From assembly GCA_943842625.1 (NCBI GenBank), contig CALTCK010000008.1, positions 110,635-174,634 of the forward strand: 64,000 bases of DNA. The letters run 5' to 3'. Below, one piece after another: positions 1-8,333 of this stretch; position 1 is the stretch's first letter, and each line of letters opens with the position of its first letter. This DNA is from an uncultured Flavobacteriaceae bacterium (lineage in GTDB: Bacteria; Bacteroidota; Bacteroidia; Flavobacteriales; Flavobacteriaceae). Position numbers and translations under genes: made by a program. Under the pieces are notes generated by a model, which made no database searches, was not told the DNA's origin, and saw only the letters and a program-made list of their open reading frames with translations.

Positions 1-34
1 TTCAATTATTCCTGTAAACATAATTACATTTAGT

Positions 35-42
35 TACATTTG
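35..42 (+). promoter_or_regulatory. candidate -7 box of pdxA promoter
   Basis: The octamer TACATTTG matches the Bacteroidota -7 consensus TAnnTTTG and lies 39 bases before the pdxA start. A clear TTG/TTTG -33 box is not visible at the expected distance, so this rests on one element only. Confidence 0.4.
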
Positions 43-81
43 TAAAACAAAAATAATGATAAAAAAAGGGATCTAGGTTAA

Positions 82-1143
82 ATGAATAAGCAAAATAAAA
101 TAGTAGTTGGAATTTCTATTGGAGACTTAAATGGTATTGGTAGCGAAGTAGTTTTAAAAACATTGCAGGACCCAAGAATTCTTGACTTTTTCACACCAGT
201 AATATTTGCTTCTCTTGAAATCATGAATTTCTTTAAAGAGCATTATCATTTAGAGTGCAATCTATTTGGGATTGATAAATTAGAGGCCATCAATCATAAA
301 AAAATTAATGTCTTTAATACATGGAAAGAGTCTGTAACTATAAATTTTGGATCAGAGAATTCAAAAATAGGATCGTATGCCATAAAATCTTTAAGCGCAT
401 CGGTGGCAGCGTTAAAAAGCAATAAAATAGACGTATTGGTCACGGCTCCTATTAATAAATCTAACATTCAATCAGAAGATTTTAATTACCCAGGTCATAC
501 GGATTTTTTAAATAGAGAGTTAGAGGGCGAAAGTTTAATGTTGATGATTAAAGATTCATTAAGAGTTGGATTGTTAACAGATCACGTTGCGGTTAAAGAT
601 ATCTCTAAAAGAATAACCAAAGAATTAATAGAAAAAAAAATAAGGACTATAAAGGATAGCTTGATCAAAGATTTTGGTATTCGAAAGCCAAAAATCGCAG
701 TTTTAGGTATTAATCCTCATAATGGAGACCGCGGCGTAATCGGGACTGAAGACGAAACTTTACTAAGACCAGTTTTACAAAACCTATTCAATGAAGGAAC
801 ATTAGTTTACGGACCTTATGCGGCAGATAGTTTTTTTGGTTCAGGAAATTACGAGAGTTTCGACGCTATAATAGCATCCTATCACGATCAGGGTCTAGTG
901 CCATTTAAGACATTGTCATTTGGTAGAGGGGTAAATTATACTGCTGGTTTAAATAAAATTAGAACATCTCCAGATCACGGAACTGCTTTTGATATTGCTG
1001 GTAAAAACATAGCAGATAATACTTCATTTAAAGCAGCCCTTTTTAATGCAATTGAGATATTCAAAAAAAGAGAGGAATACCAATTACTTTCTAAAAATCC
1101 TTTAGAAATAGCAACCCAAAAGAGAATATTTAACAAGAACTAA
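82..1143 (+). CDS. pdxA: 4-hydroxythreonine-4-phosphate dehydrogenase PdxA
   Basis: This is a PdxA enzyme, which oxidises 4-phosphohydroxy-L-threonine with NAD in the DXP-dependent route to pyridoxal 5'-phosphate, in the cytosol. The 353-residue length is normal for the family. Visible hallmarks are the TAPINK segment (about residues 121-126), the YPGHTDFL motif with metal-ligand-like His139, the NPHNGD motif around His213, SYHDQGLVPFK around His268 and the TSPDHGTAFD motif near the C-terminus; the three histidines are those expected to hold the divalent metal. The ATG start is preceded by a purine-rich stretch. It precedes the DUF177-rpmF unit on the same strand after about 160 bases, an order common in Flavobacteriia, but that unit appears to have its own promoter. 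Confidence 0.96.
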   Translation: MNKQNKIVVGISIGDLNGIGSEVVLKTLQDPRILDFFTPVIFASLEIMNFFKEHYHLECNLFGIDKLEAINHKKINVFNTWKESVTINFGSENSKIGSYAIKSLSASVAALKSNKIDVLVTAPINKSNIQSEDFNYPGHTDFLNRELEGESLMLMIKDSLRVGLLTDHVAVKDISKRITKELIEKKIRTIKDSLIKDFGIRKPKIAVLGINPHNGDRGVIGTEDETLLRPVLQNLFNEGTLVYGPYAADSFFGSGNYESFDAIIASYHDQGLVPFKTLSFGRGVNYTAGLNKIRTSPDHGTAFDIAGKNIADNTSFKAALFNAIEIFKKREEYQLLSKNPLEIATQKRIFNKN

Positions 1144-1249
1144 TAATAACTTTAATGGATTTTTATCTCTTTTAGTGATTTCTTTAGGATTCAAAAAATT
1201 AAACATAAAAAAGAATTCCTAAAATAGACATGCAGTATAATTATTTTTT

Positions 1250-1257
1250 TATCTTTG
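1250..1257 (+). promoter_or_regulatory. -7 box of DUF177-rpmF promoter
   Basis: TATCTTTG is a full match to TAnnTTTG, 47 bases before the chosen DUF177 start. It is placed so that transcription would begin at about 1261-1264, right at the first arm of the hairpin annotated at 1260-1297. No convincing -33 element is seen. Confidence 0.55.
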
Positions 1258-1259
1258 CA

Positions 1260-1297
1260 GCCGCGTTATTGAAAAGTTAAATGTGTTTAACAGCGGC
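1260..1297 (+). promoter_or_regulatory. structured 5' leader of the DUF177-rpmF transcript
   Basis: An inner perfect hairpin, GTTAAA (1276-1281) and TTTAAC (1286-1291) around a TGTG loop, sits inside outer complementary arms GCCGC (1260-1264) and GCGGC (1293-1297). The structure starts at the predicted transcription start and ends 7 bases before the ATG at 1304. The pairing is seen directly; a role in stabilising the mRNA or controlling L32 synthesis is inference. Confidence 0.4.
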
Positions 1298-1303
1298 GTG
1301 ATT

Positions 1304-1849
1304 ATGAAGCAATTGAAAGAATTTGTAATCCCTTTTATAGGGTTGAAATTAGGAGGGCACACGTTTGACTTTAAGATAACCAAAACGTTCTTTGAGTATT
1401 TTGAGTATGAAGACTTTAATAATTCAGACATTAATCTTGAAGTATTGCTGATTAAGAAAAACACCATGTTGGAGTTTACGCTTAGCTTTAAAGGCTGCGT
1501 AAATGTAAACTGTGATGTAACTAATGAGCCTTACGACCAAAACATTACAGGTTCTTTTCATTTTATTGTAAAATTTGGAGATGAATTTAATGATGATAAC
1601 GAAGAATTAATTACAATACCTCATGGAAGTTATGAATTTAATATTCAACAATACGTCTATGAAACAATAGTTCTTGCGGTTCCAACAAAGAGAACCCACC
1701 CAGGAATCGAAGCTGGAACATTAAAATCTGATATTCTCAATAAATTAGAAGAATTACGTCCAACCCCTGATGGCAATAAAACAGATGGGGAAGACGAAAA
1801 TATAGACCCAAGATGGGACAAATTAAAAAATTTATTAACAGACAAATAA
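1304..1849 (+). CDS. YceD/DUF177 family protein, L32 partner
   Basis: A 181-residue member of the YceD (DUF177) family, small cytosolic proteins almost always encoded directly before ribosomal protein L32; E. coli YceD is associated with 23S rRNA/50S assembly. The family is recognised from the start [17 protein letters not shown], the central [19 protein letters not shown] segment (the R/C-x-C-x-x-C/T-x-EP core), and the acidic C-terminal tail with [12 protein letters not shown] chose the ATG at 1304 rather than the in-frame GTG at 1283, because the GTG lies inside the leader hairpin and family members start at MKQLKEF. It is followed after 7 bases by rpmF, and the two surely share a transcript. 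Its exact biochemical role is not settled. Confidence 0.88.
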   Translation: MKQLKEFVIPFIGLKLGGHTFDFKITKTFFEYFEYEDFNNSDINLEVLLIKKNTMLEFTLSFKGCVNVNCDVTNEPYDQNITGSFHFIVKFGDEFNDDNEELITIPHGSYEFNIQQYVYETIVLAVPTKRTHPGIEAGTLKSDILNKLEELRPTPDGNKTDGEDENIDPRWDKLKNLLTDK

Positions 1850-1856
1850 AAAAGTA

Positions 1857-2051
1857 ATGGCACATCCAAAAAGAAAAATCTCAAAAACCAGAAGAGATAA
1901 AAGAAGAACTCATTACAAAGCGACAACGCCTCAAATAGCTACAGATCCAACAACTGGAGAGTCTCACTTATACCATAGGGCTCACTGGCATGAAGGAAAG
2001 CTATATTACCGTGGTCAAATTGTTATTGACTCTGTAGAAGAGGTAGCTTAG
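1857..2051 (+). CDS. rpmF: 50S ribosomal protein L32
   Basis: A 64-residue basic ribosomal protein of the large subunit. The start [20 protein letters not shown] is the classical L32 N-terminus (compare MAVPKRKTSKSRRDMRRSH-type starts). There are no cysteines, so this is the zinc-free form of L32, not the CxxC-containing form. It follows the DUF177 gene by 7 bases and is followed by a perfect rho-independent terminator at 2069, so DUF177-rpmF is probably a two-gene transcription unit separate from fabH. Confidence 0.97.
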   Translation: MAHPKRKISKTRRDKRRTHYKATTPQIATDPTTGESHLYHRAHWHEGKLYYRGQIVIDSVEEVA

Positions 2052-2068
2052 TATCTAAATACAGTATT

Positions 2069-2100
2069 AAAAAACGCTCACATTAATGTGAGCGTTTTTT
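2069..2100 (+). terminator. rho-independent terminator after rpmF
   Basis: A perfect inverted repeat with arms of the form AACGCTCACATT / AATGTGAGCGTT, flanked by an A-run on the left and a run of six T on the right, 18 bases after the rpmF stop. It is likely to end the DUF177-rpmF transcript. Confidence 0.88.
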
Positions 2101-2224
2101 ATTGTAATACTTTTTTTTAATAAGATAAAAACTAAGCGTTTTTTTCTTGTTTTTGACTAATTTTTAGTAATTTTCGACCGATTTAGAGGAATTTTGCCTC
2201 TTTTTGATAAATTAATTCAAAAAT

Positions 2225-3220
2225 ATGAGTAAAATCACAGCAGCGATTACAGCTGTAGGAGGCTATGTCCCAGATTACGTTTTATCCAACGAAATTTTGG
2301 AAACTATGGTAGATACCAATGACGACTGGATAACTGCTCGAACAGGTATAAAAGAACGTAGAATACTAAAAGATAAGGATAAGGGAACATCCTTCCTTGC
2401 CATTCAGGCCGCAAAAAACCTCCTGAAAAAAAATAATACCGACCCCAAGGAAATAGATATGATTGTCATGGCAACTGCAACACCTGATATGCCAGTTGCA
2501 GTGACCGGATCTTATGTAGCAACTCAAATTGGAGCAGAAAATGCTTTTTCATACGATTTGATGGCTGCTTGTTCCAGTTTTTTATTCGGAATGTCAGTAG
2601 CAGCAAAATATATTGAATCGGGACGTTACAATAAAGTACTTTTAATAGGTGCTGATAAAATGTCTTCTATACTTGATTATAAAGATCGTACTACCTGTAT
2701 CATTTTTGGCGATGGAGCAGGAGCGGCACTTTTTGAACCTAATTATGAAGGTTTGGGTGTACAAGACGAATTTTTAAGGACAGATGGCTCAGGAAGAGAA
2801 TCTTTAAAAATTGACGCTGGAGGATCTTTGCTTCCAGCTTCTGCAGAAACCGTTGAAAATAACCAACATGTTGTTTTTCAAGACGGAAAAACAGTCTTTA
2901 AATTTGCTGTTACAAGAATGGCGGATGTTTCTGAAAAAATATTAGAAAGAAATCAGTTAACTGGAGATGATATTCAATGGCTGGTACCTCATCAAGCAAA
3001 TAACAGAATTATAGACGCAACTTCAAATAGAATGAAGTTAGCAGAAGAGAAAGTGATGAAAAATATTCATAAATATGGGAATACAACTTCAGCGACTTTA
3101 CCTTTATGTCTCTGGGATTACGAGAAAAAACTAAAAAAAGGAGATAAATTAGTATTCGCCGCCTTTGGAGGTGGATTTACTTGGGGAGCCATGTATCTTA
3201 CTTGGGCATATGACTCCTAA
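2225..3220 (+). CDS. fabH: beta-ketoacyl-ACP synthase III
   Basis: FabH condenses an acyl-CoA primer with malonyl-ACP and so starts fatty acid synthesis. The 331 residues show the thiolase-fold markers: the substrate arginine loop DDWITARTGIKERR (about residues 33-46), the catalytic cysteine in DLMAACSSFLFG (Cys116), the active-site histidine in WLVPHQANNRI and the asparagine in KYGNTTSATLP. These form the Cys-His-Asn triad of the family. It heads a cluster with accB (27 bases downstream) and accC, which make the malonyl-CoA used by fatty acid synthesis. The 173-base upstream gap begins with the rpmF terminator and also contains a short AGAGG/CCTCT hairpin (2185-2201) of unknown meaning. In branched-chain-rich Bacteroidota the primer is often isovaleryl- or related CoA, but that cannot be read from this sequence. 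Confidence 0.96.
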   Translation: MSKITAAITAVGGYVPDYVLSNEILETMVDTNDDWITARTGIKERRILKDKDKGTSFLAIQAAKNLLKKNNTDPKEIDMIVMATATPDMPVAVTGSYVATQIGAENAFSYDLMAACSSFLFGMSVAAKYIESGRYNKVLLIGADKMSSILDYKDRTTCIIFGDGAGAALFEPNYEGLGVQDEFLRTDGSGRESLKIDAGGSLLPASAETVENNQHVVFQDGKTVFKFAVTRMADVSEKILERNQLTGDDIQWLVPHQANNRIIDATSNRMKLAEEKVMKNIHKYGNTTSATLPLCLWDYEKKLKKGDKLVFAAFGGGFTWGAMYLTWAYDS

Positions 3221-3246
3221 TAAATAGAACAATTAAAACTGAAACC

Positions 3247-3732
3247 ATGAATTTAAAAGAGATTCAAAATTTAATCAAGTTTGTAGCAAAATCTGGAGCT
3301 ACAGAAGTAAAACTTGAAATGAATGATGTAAAGATTACAATTAAAACAGTTGATGTACAAACAAAAACGGATACTACTTACATTCAACAAATGCCTTCTT
3401 TAGCACCTCAAGTTGCTTCTGCACCAGTGGCTGCACCTCAAGTTGCTTCTGCACCTGCTGAAGTATCTTTAGAAACAGCAGAGGATACAAATTATATAAC
3501 GGTAAAGTCACCGATAATTGGCACTTTTTACAGGAAATCATCACCAGATCAACCTGCTTTTGTAGAGGTTGGAGATACCATTAAAGAAGGTGATGTATTG
3601 TGTATTATCGAGGCAATGAAGCTTTTTAACGAAATTGAAAGTGAGGTTTCTGGAAAAATTGTTAAGTTTTTAGTCGACGACGCAACACCGGTAGAGTTTG
3701 ATCAACCATTATTTTTGGTAGACCCATCTTAA
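3247..3732 (+). CDS. accB: biotin carboxyl carrier protein of acetyl-CoA carboxylase
   Basis: AccB carries biotin between the biotin carboxylase and carboxyltransferase halves of acetyl-CoA carboxylase. The protein has 161 residues: an N-terminal segment typical of AccB (MNLKEIQNLIKFV), an Ala/Pro-rich flexible linker at about residues 50-72, and a biotinyl domain from about residue 84, with the biotinylated lysine in IEAMK (Lys125). The linker contains a perfect 23-base direct repeat (3403-3425 and 3433-3455) that encodes a repeated PQVASAP unit, i.e. an in-frame 10-residue duplication. It lies between fabH and accC and is probably co-transcribed with both. Confidence 0.96.
   Translation: MNLKEIQNLIKFVAKSGATEVKLEMNDVKITIKTVDVQTKTDTTYIQQMPSLAPQVASAPVAAPQVASAPAEVSLETAEDTNYITVKSPIIGTFYRKSSPDQPAFVEVGDTIKEGDVLCIIEAMKLFNEIESEVSGKIVKFLVDDATPVEFDQPLFLVDPS
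3403..3455 (+). repeat. in-frame direct repeat in the AccB linker
   Basis: Two identical 23-base copies begin at 3403 and 3433, a 30-base period equal to ten codons. They encode the repeated APQVASAP linker sequence between the N-terminal region and the biotinyl domain. Confidence 0.85.
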
Positions 3733-3812
3733 CTAATTAAATCTAAACAAGTCAAAATTCAAATTCATAATTTTAAGGATATGTTTTTGACGCATTGAAA
3801 TTTATTGAAATT

Positions 3813-5171
3813 ATGTTTAAAAAAATATTAATTGCCAATAGAGGAGAAATAGCATTACGAGTAATCCGTACTTGTAAAGAAATGGGGATAAAATCTGTAG
3901 CAGTTTATTCCACTGCGGATGCCGAAAGTCTTCATGTTAGATTTGCTGATGAAGCTGTTTGTATTGGTCCCGCACCAAGTAACGAAAGTTATTTAAAAAT
4001 ACCCAATATAATAGCAGCAGCAGAAATTACAAACGCCGATGCGATTCATCCAGGATATGGTTTCCTCTCTGAAAATGCTAAGTTCTCTAAATTATGTGAA
4101 GAGCACAATATTAAGTTTATTGGTGCTTCTGAAGACATGATTAACCGTATGGGTGATAAAGCAATGGCTAAAACGACTATGATTGAGGCTGGGGTTCCTT
4201 GCGTTCCGGGTAGTGAAGGTATCATTCCAGATCTTAAGACATGTTTAAAAGCAGCTAAAGATACAGGATATCCTGTGATGCTTAAAGCAAGTGCTGGCGG
4301 AGGAGGTAAAGGAATGAGAGCTGTTTGGAATGAAGAAGGTCTTGAAAATGCATGGAAATCTGCTAGAGCAGAAAGTAAAGCTGCTTTTGGGAATGATGAT
4401 ATGTACATGGAAAAACTTATTGAAGAGCCTCGCCATATTGAAATACAAATCATTGGAGACAGTAAAGGAAACGCATGTCATTTAAGCGAAAGAGATTGTT
4501 CTATACAAAGACGTCATCAGAAGTTAACCGAAGAAACTCCAAGTCCGTTTATGACGGATAAACTCCGTAAAGAAATGGGACTAGCTGCCGTTAGAGCAGC
4601 TGAATATATAAAATATGAGGGAGTTGGAACGGTTGAGTTTTTAGTTGATAAACATCGAAATTTTTATTTTATGGAAATGAATACTCGAATTCAAGTTGAA
4701 CACCCAATTACAGAACAAGTCATTATTGATTTCGACTTAATAAGAGAACAAATAAAAGTTGCAGCGGGTATTCCTATTACGGGGGTTAATTACTTTCCTA
4801 AACTTCATTCCATTGAGTGTCGTATCAATGCCGAAGATCCCTTTAATGATTTTAGACCTCACCCTGGAAAAATTACAGAACTACATTCTCCAGGAGGCCA
4901 TGGAGTTCGATTAGACACGCATGTTTATGCAGGATATACAATTCCTCCAAATTACGATTCGATGATAGCTAAATTAATCACTACGGCACAAACACGTGAA
5001 GAAGCGATTAGTAAAATGCGTAGGGCATTGGATGAGTTTGTTATAGAAGGAATTAAAACGACCATCCCTTTTCACAGACAATTGATGGACCATCCCGATT
5101 TCATAGAAGGTAATTTTACAACTGCCTTTATGGATAGCTTTGAAATGAGCGAAATAGAAGAGGAAGAATAA
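3813..5171 (+). CDS. accC: biotin carboxylase subunit of acetyl-CoA carboxylase
   Basis: AccC uses ATP and bicarbonate to carboxylate the biotin on AccB. From the ATG at 3813 the protein is 452 residues, close to the usual 449. It starts [19 protein letters not shown], the hallmark N-terminus, and has the ATP-grasp glycine loop [14 protein letters not shown], the catalytic [15 protein letters not shown] and the [15 protein letters not shown] motif with the metal ligands. A TTG 18 bases upstream is in frame (position 3795), but the conserved start makes the ATG the better choice. It is 80 bases after accB and is followed by a strong terminator at 5176. Confidence 0.96.
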   Translation: MFKKILIANRGEIALRVIRTCKEMGIKSVAVYSTADAESLHVRFADEAVCIGPAPSNESYLKIPNIIAAAEITNADAIHPGYGFLSENAKFSKLCEEHNIKFIGASEDMINRMGDKAMAKTTMIEAGVPCVPGSEGIIPDLKTCLKAAKDTGYPVMLKASAGGGGKGMRAVWNEEGLENAWKSARAESKAAFGNDDMYMEKLIEEPRHIEIQIIGDSKGNACHLSERDCSIQRRHQKLTEETPSPFMTDKLRKEMGLAAVRAAEYIKYEGVGTVEFLVDKHRNFYFMEMNTRIQVEHPITEQVIIDFDLIREQIKVAAGIPITGVNYFPKLHSIECRINAEDPFNDFRPHPGKITELHSPGGHGVRLDTHVYAGYTIPPNYDSMIAKLITTAQTREEAISKMRRALDEFVIEGIKTTIPFHRQLMDHPDFIEGNFTTAFMDSFEMSEIEEEE

Positions 5172-5175
5172 TATG

Positions 5176-5204
5176 AAACTCCGAACTTAACGTTCGGAGT
5201 TTTT
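5176..5204 (+). terminator. rho-independent terminator after accC
   Basis: Arms AAACTCCGAAC (5176-5186) and GTTCGGAGTTT (5192-5202) pair perfectly around a TTAAC loop and run into T residues, 4 bases after the accC stop codon. It closes the fabH-accB-accC unit. Confidence 0.88.
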
Positions 5205-5237
5205 ATTTAATAACAATACCAGTAAACAGATAATTTA

Positions 5238-5696
5238 ATGACTCCTCAAGAATTAAAATTTGAATTACAACAGCAGTGCAAAGATCTTATTAAGATCAGG
5301 TATGAAAGTATAAATAAGACTATCACCAATATTGAGCAGGCGCTAAGAGATGAATCAAAAGGGACCAGTGGTGATAAACATCATACCGAACGTGCCATGT
5401 TGCAAATTGAACGAGAAGCAGCTGGTAAGCAGTTAAGGGAGATTGAAAAAGTAATGTTACAACTGGATAAAGTAACTATTAGTGACGTTTCAGAAACAAT
5501 TCGCCTAGGAAGTATAATCGAAACCAACCAAGCGAATTTTTTTATAAGTATATCCGTAGGTAAATTAGAAGTTAAAGGTGCTATTTACCTAGGTATCGCT
5601 CCAGCAGCTCCAATAGGTCGTTGTCTTTTAGGAAAAGTAAAAAATGACCAATTCAATTTTAATGGAGCTGTATATAAAATAAAAAAAGTTTACTAA
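5238..5696 (+). CDS. GreA/GreB C-terminal-fold-like small protein
   Basis: A 152-residue cytosolic protein. The first ~90 residues look like two long helices, with a conserved-looking SGDKHHTERAMLQIERE segment, and the last ~60 residues form a compact beta domain with IYLGIAPAAPIG and GKVKNDQFNFNGAVYKIKKVY. Coiled-coil plus small beta domain resembles the layout of transcript-cleavage factor GreA/GreB. Relatives in Flavobacteriia are, as I recall, often labelled 3-oxoacyl-ACP synthase in databases, but there is no Cys-His-Asn triad and the length is far too short for that, so the label looks wrong. A role at RNA polymerase is an inference from architecture. The gene stands alone between the accC terminator and a minus-strand gene. 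Confidence 0.5.
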   Translation: MTPQELKFELQQQCKDLIKIRYESINKTITNIEQALRDESKGTSGDKHHTERAMLQIEREAAGKQLREIEKVMLQLDKVTISDVSETIRLGSIIETNQANFFISISVGKLEVKGAIYLGIAPAAPIGRCLLGKVKNDQFNFNGAVYKIKKVY

Positions 5697-5797
5697 TTGA
5701 TATAGGTATTAAAATATTCAGTATATATCAAAATTTAATAGCAATCCATTTTGAAGATTAGAAGTTGCTGAATTAGAATAATTAAAAGAAGATATGT

Positions 5798-6079
5798 CTA
5801 ATTTTCTGCCCAATTTTCTCCAGAATCACCTATAAATTCACAAGTTTCCCAGTCAATATTAAATACCTCTGCAAACTTTTCAATTCTTTCATATACACCC
5901 CATAGTTCAGCACTTCCATCAAAATCTTCACCGGATTCCATAAGTTCATTATCAGAACCTTCAAATTTAAATATGGCGATTCCTTTTTCATAATTGTCCT
6001 TATCAACACTTTCCGTATCAAAATTAGGATCAACATATTTTAATTTTTGGTTGAGTTCAGAAATAATTTTTATTTTCAT
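5798..6079 (-). CDS. small acidic protein of unknown function
   Basis: I do not recognise this family. It is a 93-residue soluble, strongly acidic protein (motifs such as GSDNELMESGEDFDGSAE and EFIGDSGENWAEN), with no signal peptide or membrane segment. The ATG start and stop are clean, and the long acid-rich frame without low-complexity repeats suggests a real gene. An alternative minus-strand frame in the same bases is basic and unlikely. It sits 43 bases upstream of nothing obvious and downstream of asd's end on the same strand but after asd is not its operon head: it lies beyond the asd stop, so it could be read through from asd. No function can be assigned. Confidence 0.5.
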   Translation of the reverse strand: MKIKIISELNQKLKYVDPNFDTESVDKDNYEKGIAIFKFEGSDNELMESGEDFDGSAELWGVYERIEKFAEVFNIDWETCEFIGDSGENWAEN

Positions 6080-6122
6080 CGTTTGTTATTTTCAAAACAA
6101 ATTTATAATATTTATTATTTGA

Positions 6123-7115
6123 TTATGATTTTAAGAAATTGTTTAAAACAAATTCAGCAATTTGGACGGCATTGGTTGCAGCACCTTTTCTTAAATTATC
6201 ACTAACAATCCACATATTTAACGAATTGGCTTGGCTCTCGTCTTTTCTAATTCGCCCCACAAACACTTCGTCTTTATCGTGCGCATAGATAGGCATGGGA
6301 TAGGTATTGGTAATTGGATTATCTTGAACGGTAATCCCTGGAGTTTCGTGTAGGATTTTTCTAATCTCACTAAGTTCAAAACTTTTTTCAAACTCAACAT
6401 TTACAGATTCACTATGTCCACCAGCTGTAGGGATTCGGACCGCAGTTGCAGAAATTGCAAACGATTGGTCATCTAGTATTTTTTGAGGCTCACGAGCCAA
6501 TTTCATTTCTTCTTTAGTATAGCCATTCTCTTCAAAATCATCACAGTGAGGTAATGCATTTTTATGAATTGGATAGGGATATGCCATTTCGGTTTTTAAA
6601 CCTTTAATTTCGTTATCTAATTGCTTAACAGCTTTAACACCAGTCCCAGAAACAGATTGATAGGTAGAAACAATGACACGTTTCATTTTATATTTATTAT
6701 GTAACGGAGCTAGTGCCATTACTAATTGTATCGTGGAGCAGTTTGGGTTGGCAATAATTTTGTCCTCTTTGGTTAAAACAGAGGCATTAATTTCTGGGAC
6801 TATTAATTTTTTTGTTACATCCATTCTCCAAGCCGAAGAATTATCAATTACTATAGTTCCTAACTCGGCAAATTTAGGAGCCCATTTTAAAGAGACAGAA
6901 CTTCCTGCAGAGAATATAGCAATTTCAGGCTTCTTTAAAACCGCTTCTTCTAATCCAATTATTTTTATAGTGCGACCCTGATAACGAATCAGGTTTCCGA
7001 TAGAATTTTTTGAGGCAACTACCAATAGTTCTGAAATTGGAAATTTTCGCTCTTCTAATAATTTTATCATAATGGTTCCTACCATTCCGGTAGCACCAAT
7101 AACTGCTAATTTCAT
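6123..7115 (-). CDS. asd: aspartate-semialdehyde dehydrogenase
   Basis: Asd reduces aspartyl phosphate to aspartate semialdehyde with NADPH, feeding lysine/diaminopimelate, methionine and threonine synthesis. The 330 residues begin with the nucleotide-binding GATGMVGTIM loop (residues 7-16), carry the catalytic cysteine in ANPNCSTIQ (Cys126), the SVSGTGVKAV segment and the substrate-binding RIPTAGGHSESVNVEF motif with the expected His. It lies downstream of alr on the same strand with a 105-base gap, so it may have its own promoter; together with alr and PBP1A elsewhere in the window it supports peptidoglycan synthesis. Confidence 0.95.
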   Translation of the reverse strand: MKLAVIGATGMVGTIMIKLLEERKFPISELLVVASKNSIGNLIRYQGRTIKIIGLEEAVLKKPEIAIFSAGSSVSLKWAPKFAELGTIVIDNSSAWRMDVTKKLIVPEINASVLTKEDKIIANPNCSTIQLVMALAPLHNKYKMKRVIVSTYQSVSGTGVKAVKQLDNEIKGLKTEMAYPYPIHKNALPHCDDFEENGYTKEEMKLAREPQKILDDQSFAISATAVRIPTAGGHSESVNVEFEKSFELSEIRKILHETPGITVQDNPITNTYPMPIYAHDKDEVFVGRIRKDESQANSLNMWIVSDNLRKGAATNAVQIAEFVLNNFLKS

Positions 7116-7220
7116 ATATGTGTTTACTTGAAAGTTTTGTCTTTCAGTTTATACAACTGTAAAAATAAGGCATTGACGTCTAAACTTTTTTAATAGTGAA
7201 AAAATTTTTTTATCCAACGA

Positions 7221-8330
7221 TTATTTTCTAGTTATTACTCGTTTTACTCTTTGTGAGATAGCTGTTAATAATTCGTATGAAATGGAGTTAATGCTATCCG
7301 TAAGATTTTCTATACTATTTTCTCCTCCAAAGACAATTACTTCGTCTCCTTCTTTGCAATCGATAGTTGTAATCTCTATCATTAACATATCCATACAAAC
7401 ATTCCCAATTATAGGAGCTTTTTTACCATGAACCCACACCCATCCTTTTCCATTCCCATAAGACCTACTAATGCCATCAGCGTGACCAATGGGTAAAGTG
7501 GCAGTAATTATAGGGCTTGTACTTTTAAAAGATCTATTATATCCAACACTTTCACCATCGTTAATATGATGAATTTGCGATATAACGGTTTTTAAGGTGG
7601 CGACTGGAGTAAAATTTTTCTGCTCTTTTGTAATATTACTAAAACCATACAAGCCAATACCACATCTGACCATATCAAATTGTGCCTCAGGAAAATTTAA
7701 CAATCCAGAGGTATTACACATATGTAATTTAGGTTGCTGGTTAATTTTTGTAGATAGATTACTAGAAATAGATGTAAATAAATTAATTTGAGTTTCTGAA
7801 AAATCTTTTTCCTTTAAATCTTCACTAACCGCTAAGTGAGAGAATATCGAAGCAACCTTTATAGATGTTGTTGTATTTAATACTGAAAAAATTTTATCTA
7901 CCTCACGTTCATGAAATCCCAATCGATTTAAACCAGTATTAAATTTTAAATGAACAGGATAGTTAGATTGTTTCTTTTCTGTAGCAATTTTTATGAAATG
8001 ATTTAGTGCCCTTCCGCTATATAAACTTGGCTCTAAGCATCGATCGATGAGTGTTTCAAAATTTTCAAGCTGAGGATGCAACACTAATATAGGGGTTTTA
8101 ATCCCTGCATTTCTTAGATTGACCCCTTCGCTAACATAAGCAACCGCGAAATAATCAATACCTAAAACCTCTAATTCTTTGGCTACAACAATAGCATCAC
8201 TTCCGTAAGCAAATGCTTTGGCAACCCCTAAAAATTTTGTGTCATCATTTAATTTAGATTTTAAATAACGATAGTTATTCCCTAGGGCGGTAAGATTTAT
8301 TTCTAAAATTGTTTCAGTAGTTTTTGGCAT
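7221..8330 (-). CDS. alr: alanine racemase
   Basis: Alr is the pyridoxal-phosphate enzyme that makes D-alanine for peptidoglycan. The 369-residue protein has the PLP lysine in VAKAFAYGSDA (Lys38), a slightly variant form of the common VKANAYGHG motif, the HLKFNTGLNRLGF segment, the CGIGLYGF motif and the second catalytic residue region SVGYNRSFKS, in which the tyrosine acts as base. The C-terminal beta domain includes IGNVCMDMLMIEI. Only 3 bases separate it from the tdk stop upstream, so tdk and alr are almost certainly co-transcribed. Confidence 0.95.
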   Translation of the reverse strand: MPKTTETILEINLTALGNNYRYLKSKLNDDTKFLGVAKAFAYGSDAIVVAKELEVLGIDYFAVAYVSEGVNLRNAGIKTPILVLHPQLENFETLIDRCLEPSLYSGRALNHFIKIATEKKQSNYPVHLKFNTGLNRLGFHEREVDKIFSVLNTTTSIKVASIFSHLAVSEDLKEKDFSETQINLFTSISSNLSTKINQQPKLHMCNTSGLLNFPEAQFDMVRCGIGLYGFSNITKEQKNFTPVATLKTVISQIHHINDGESVGYNRSFKSTSPIITATLPIGHADGISRSYGNGKGWVWVHGKKAPIIGNVCMDMLMIEITTIDCKEGDEVIVFGGENSIENLTDSINSISYELLTAISQRVKRVITRK

Positions 8331-8333
8331 CCC

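Noticed and set aside
1283..1303. Longer DUF177 frame starting at a GTG
   Set aside because: The GTG lies inside the leader hairpin and the family start MKQLKEF begins at 1304.
4046..4453. Long minus-strand open frame inside accC
   Set aside because: It is the complement of a conserved gene; its translation is low-complexity and it has no start context.
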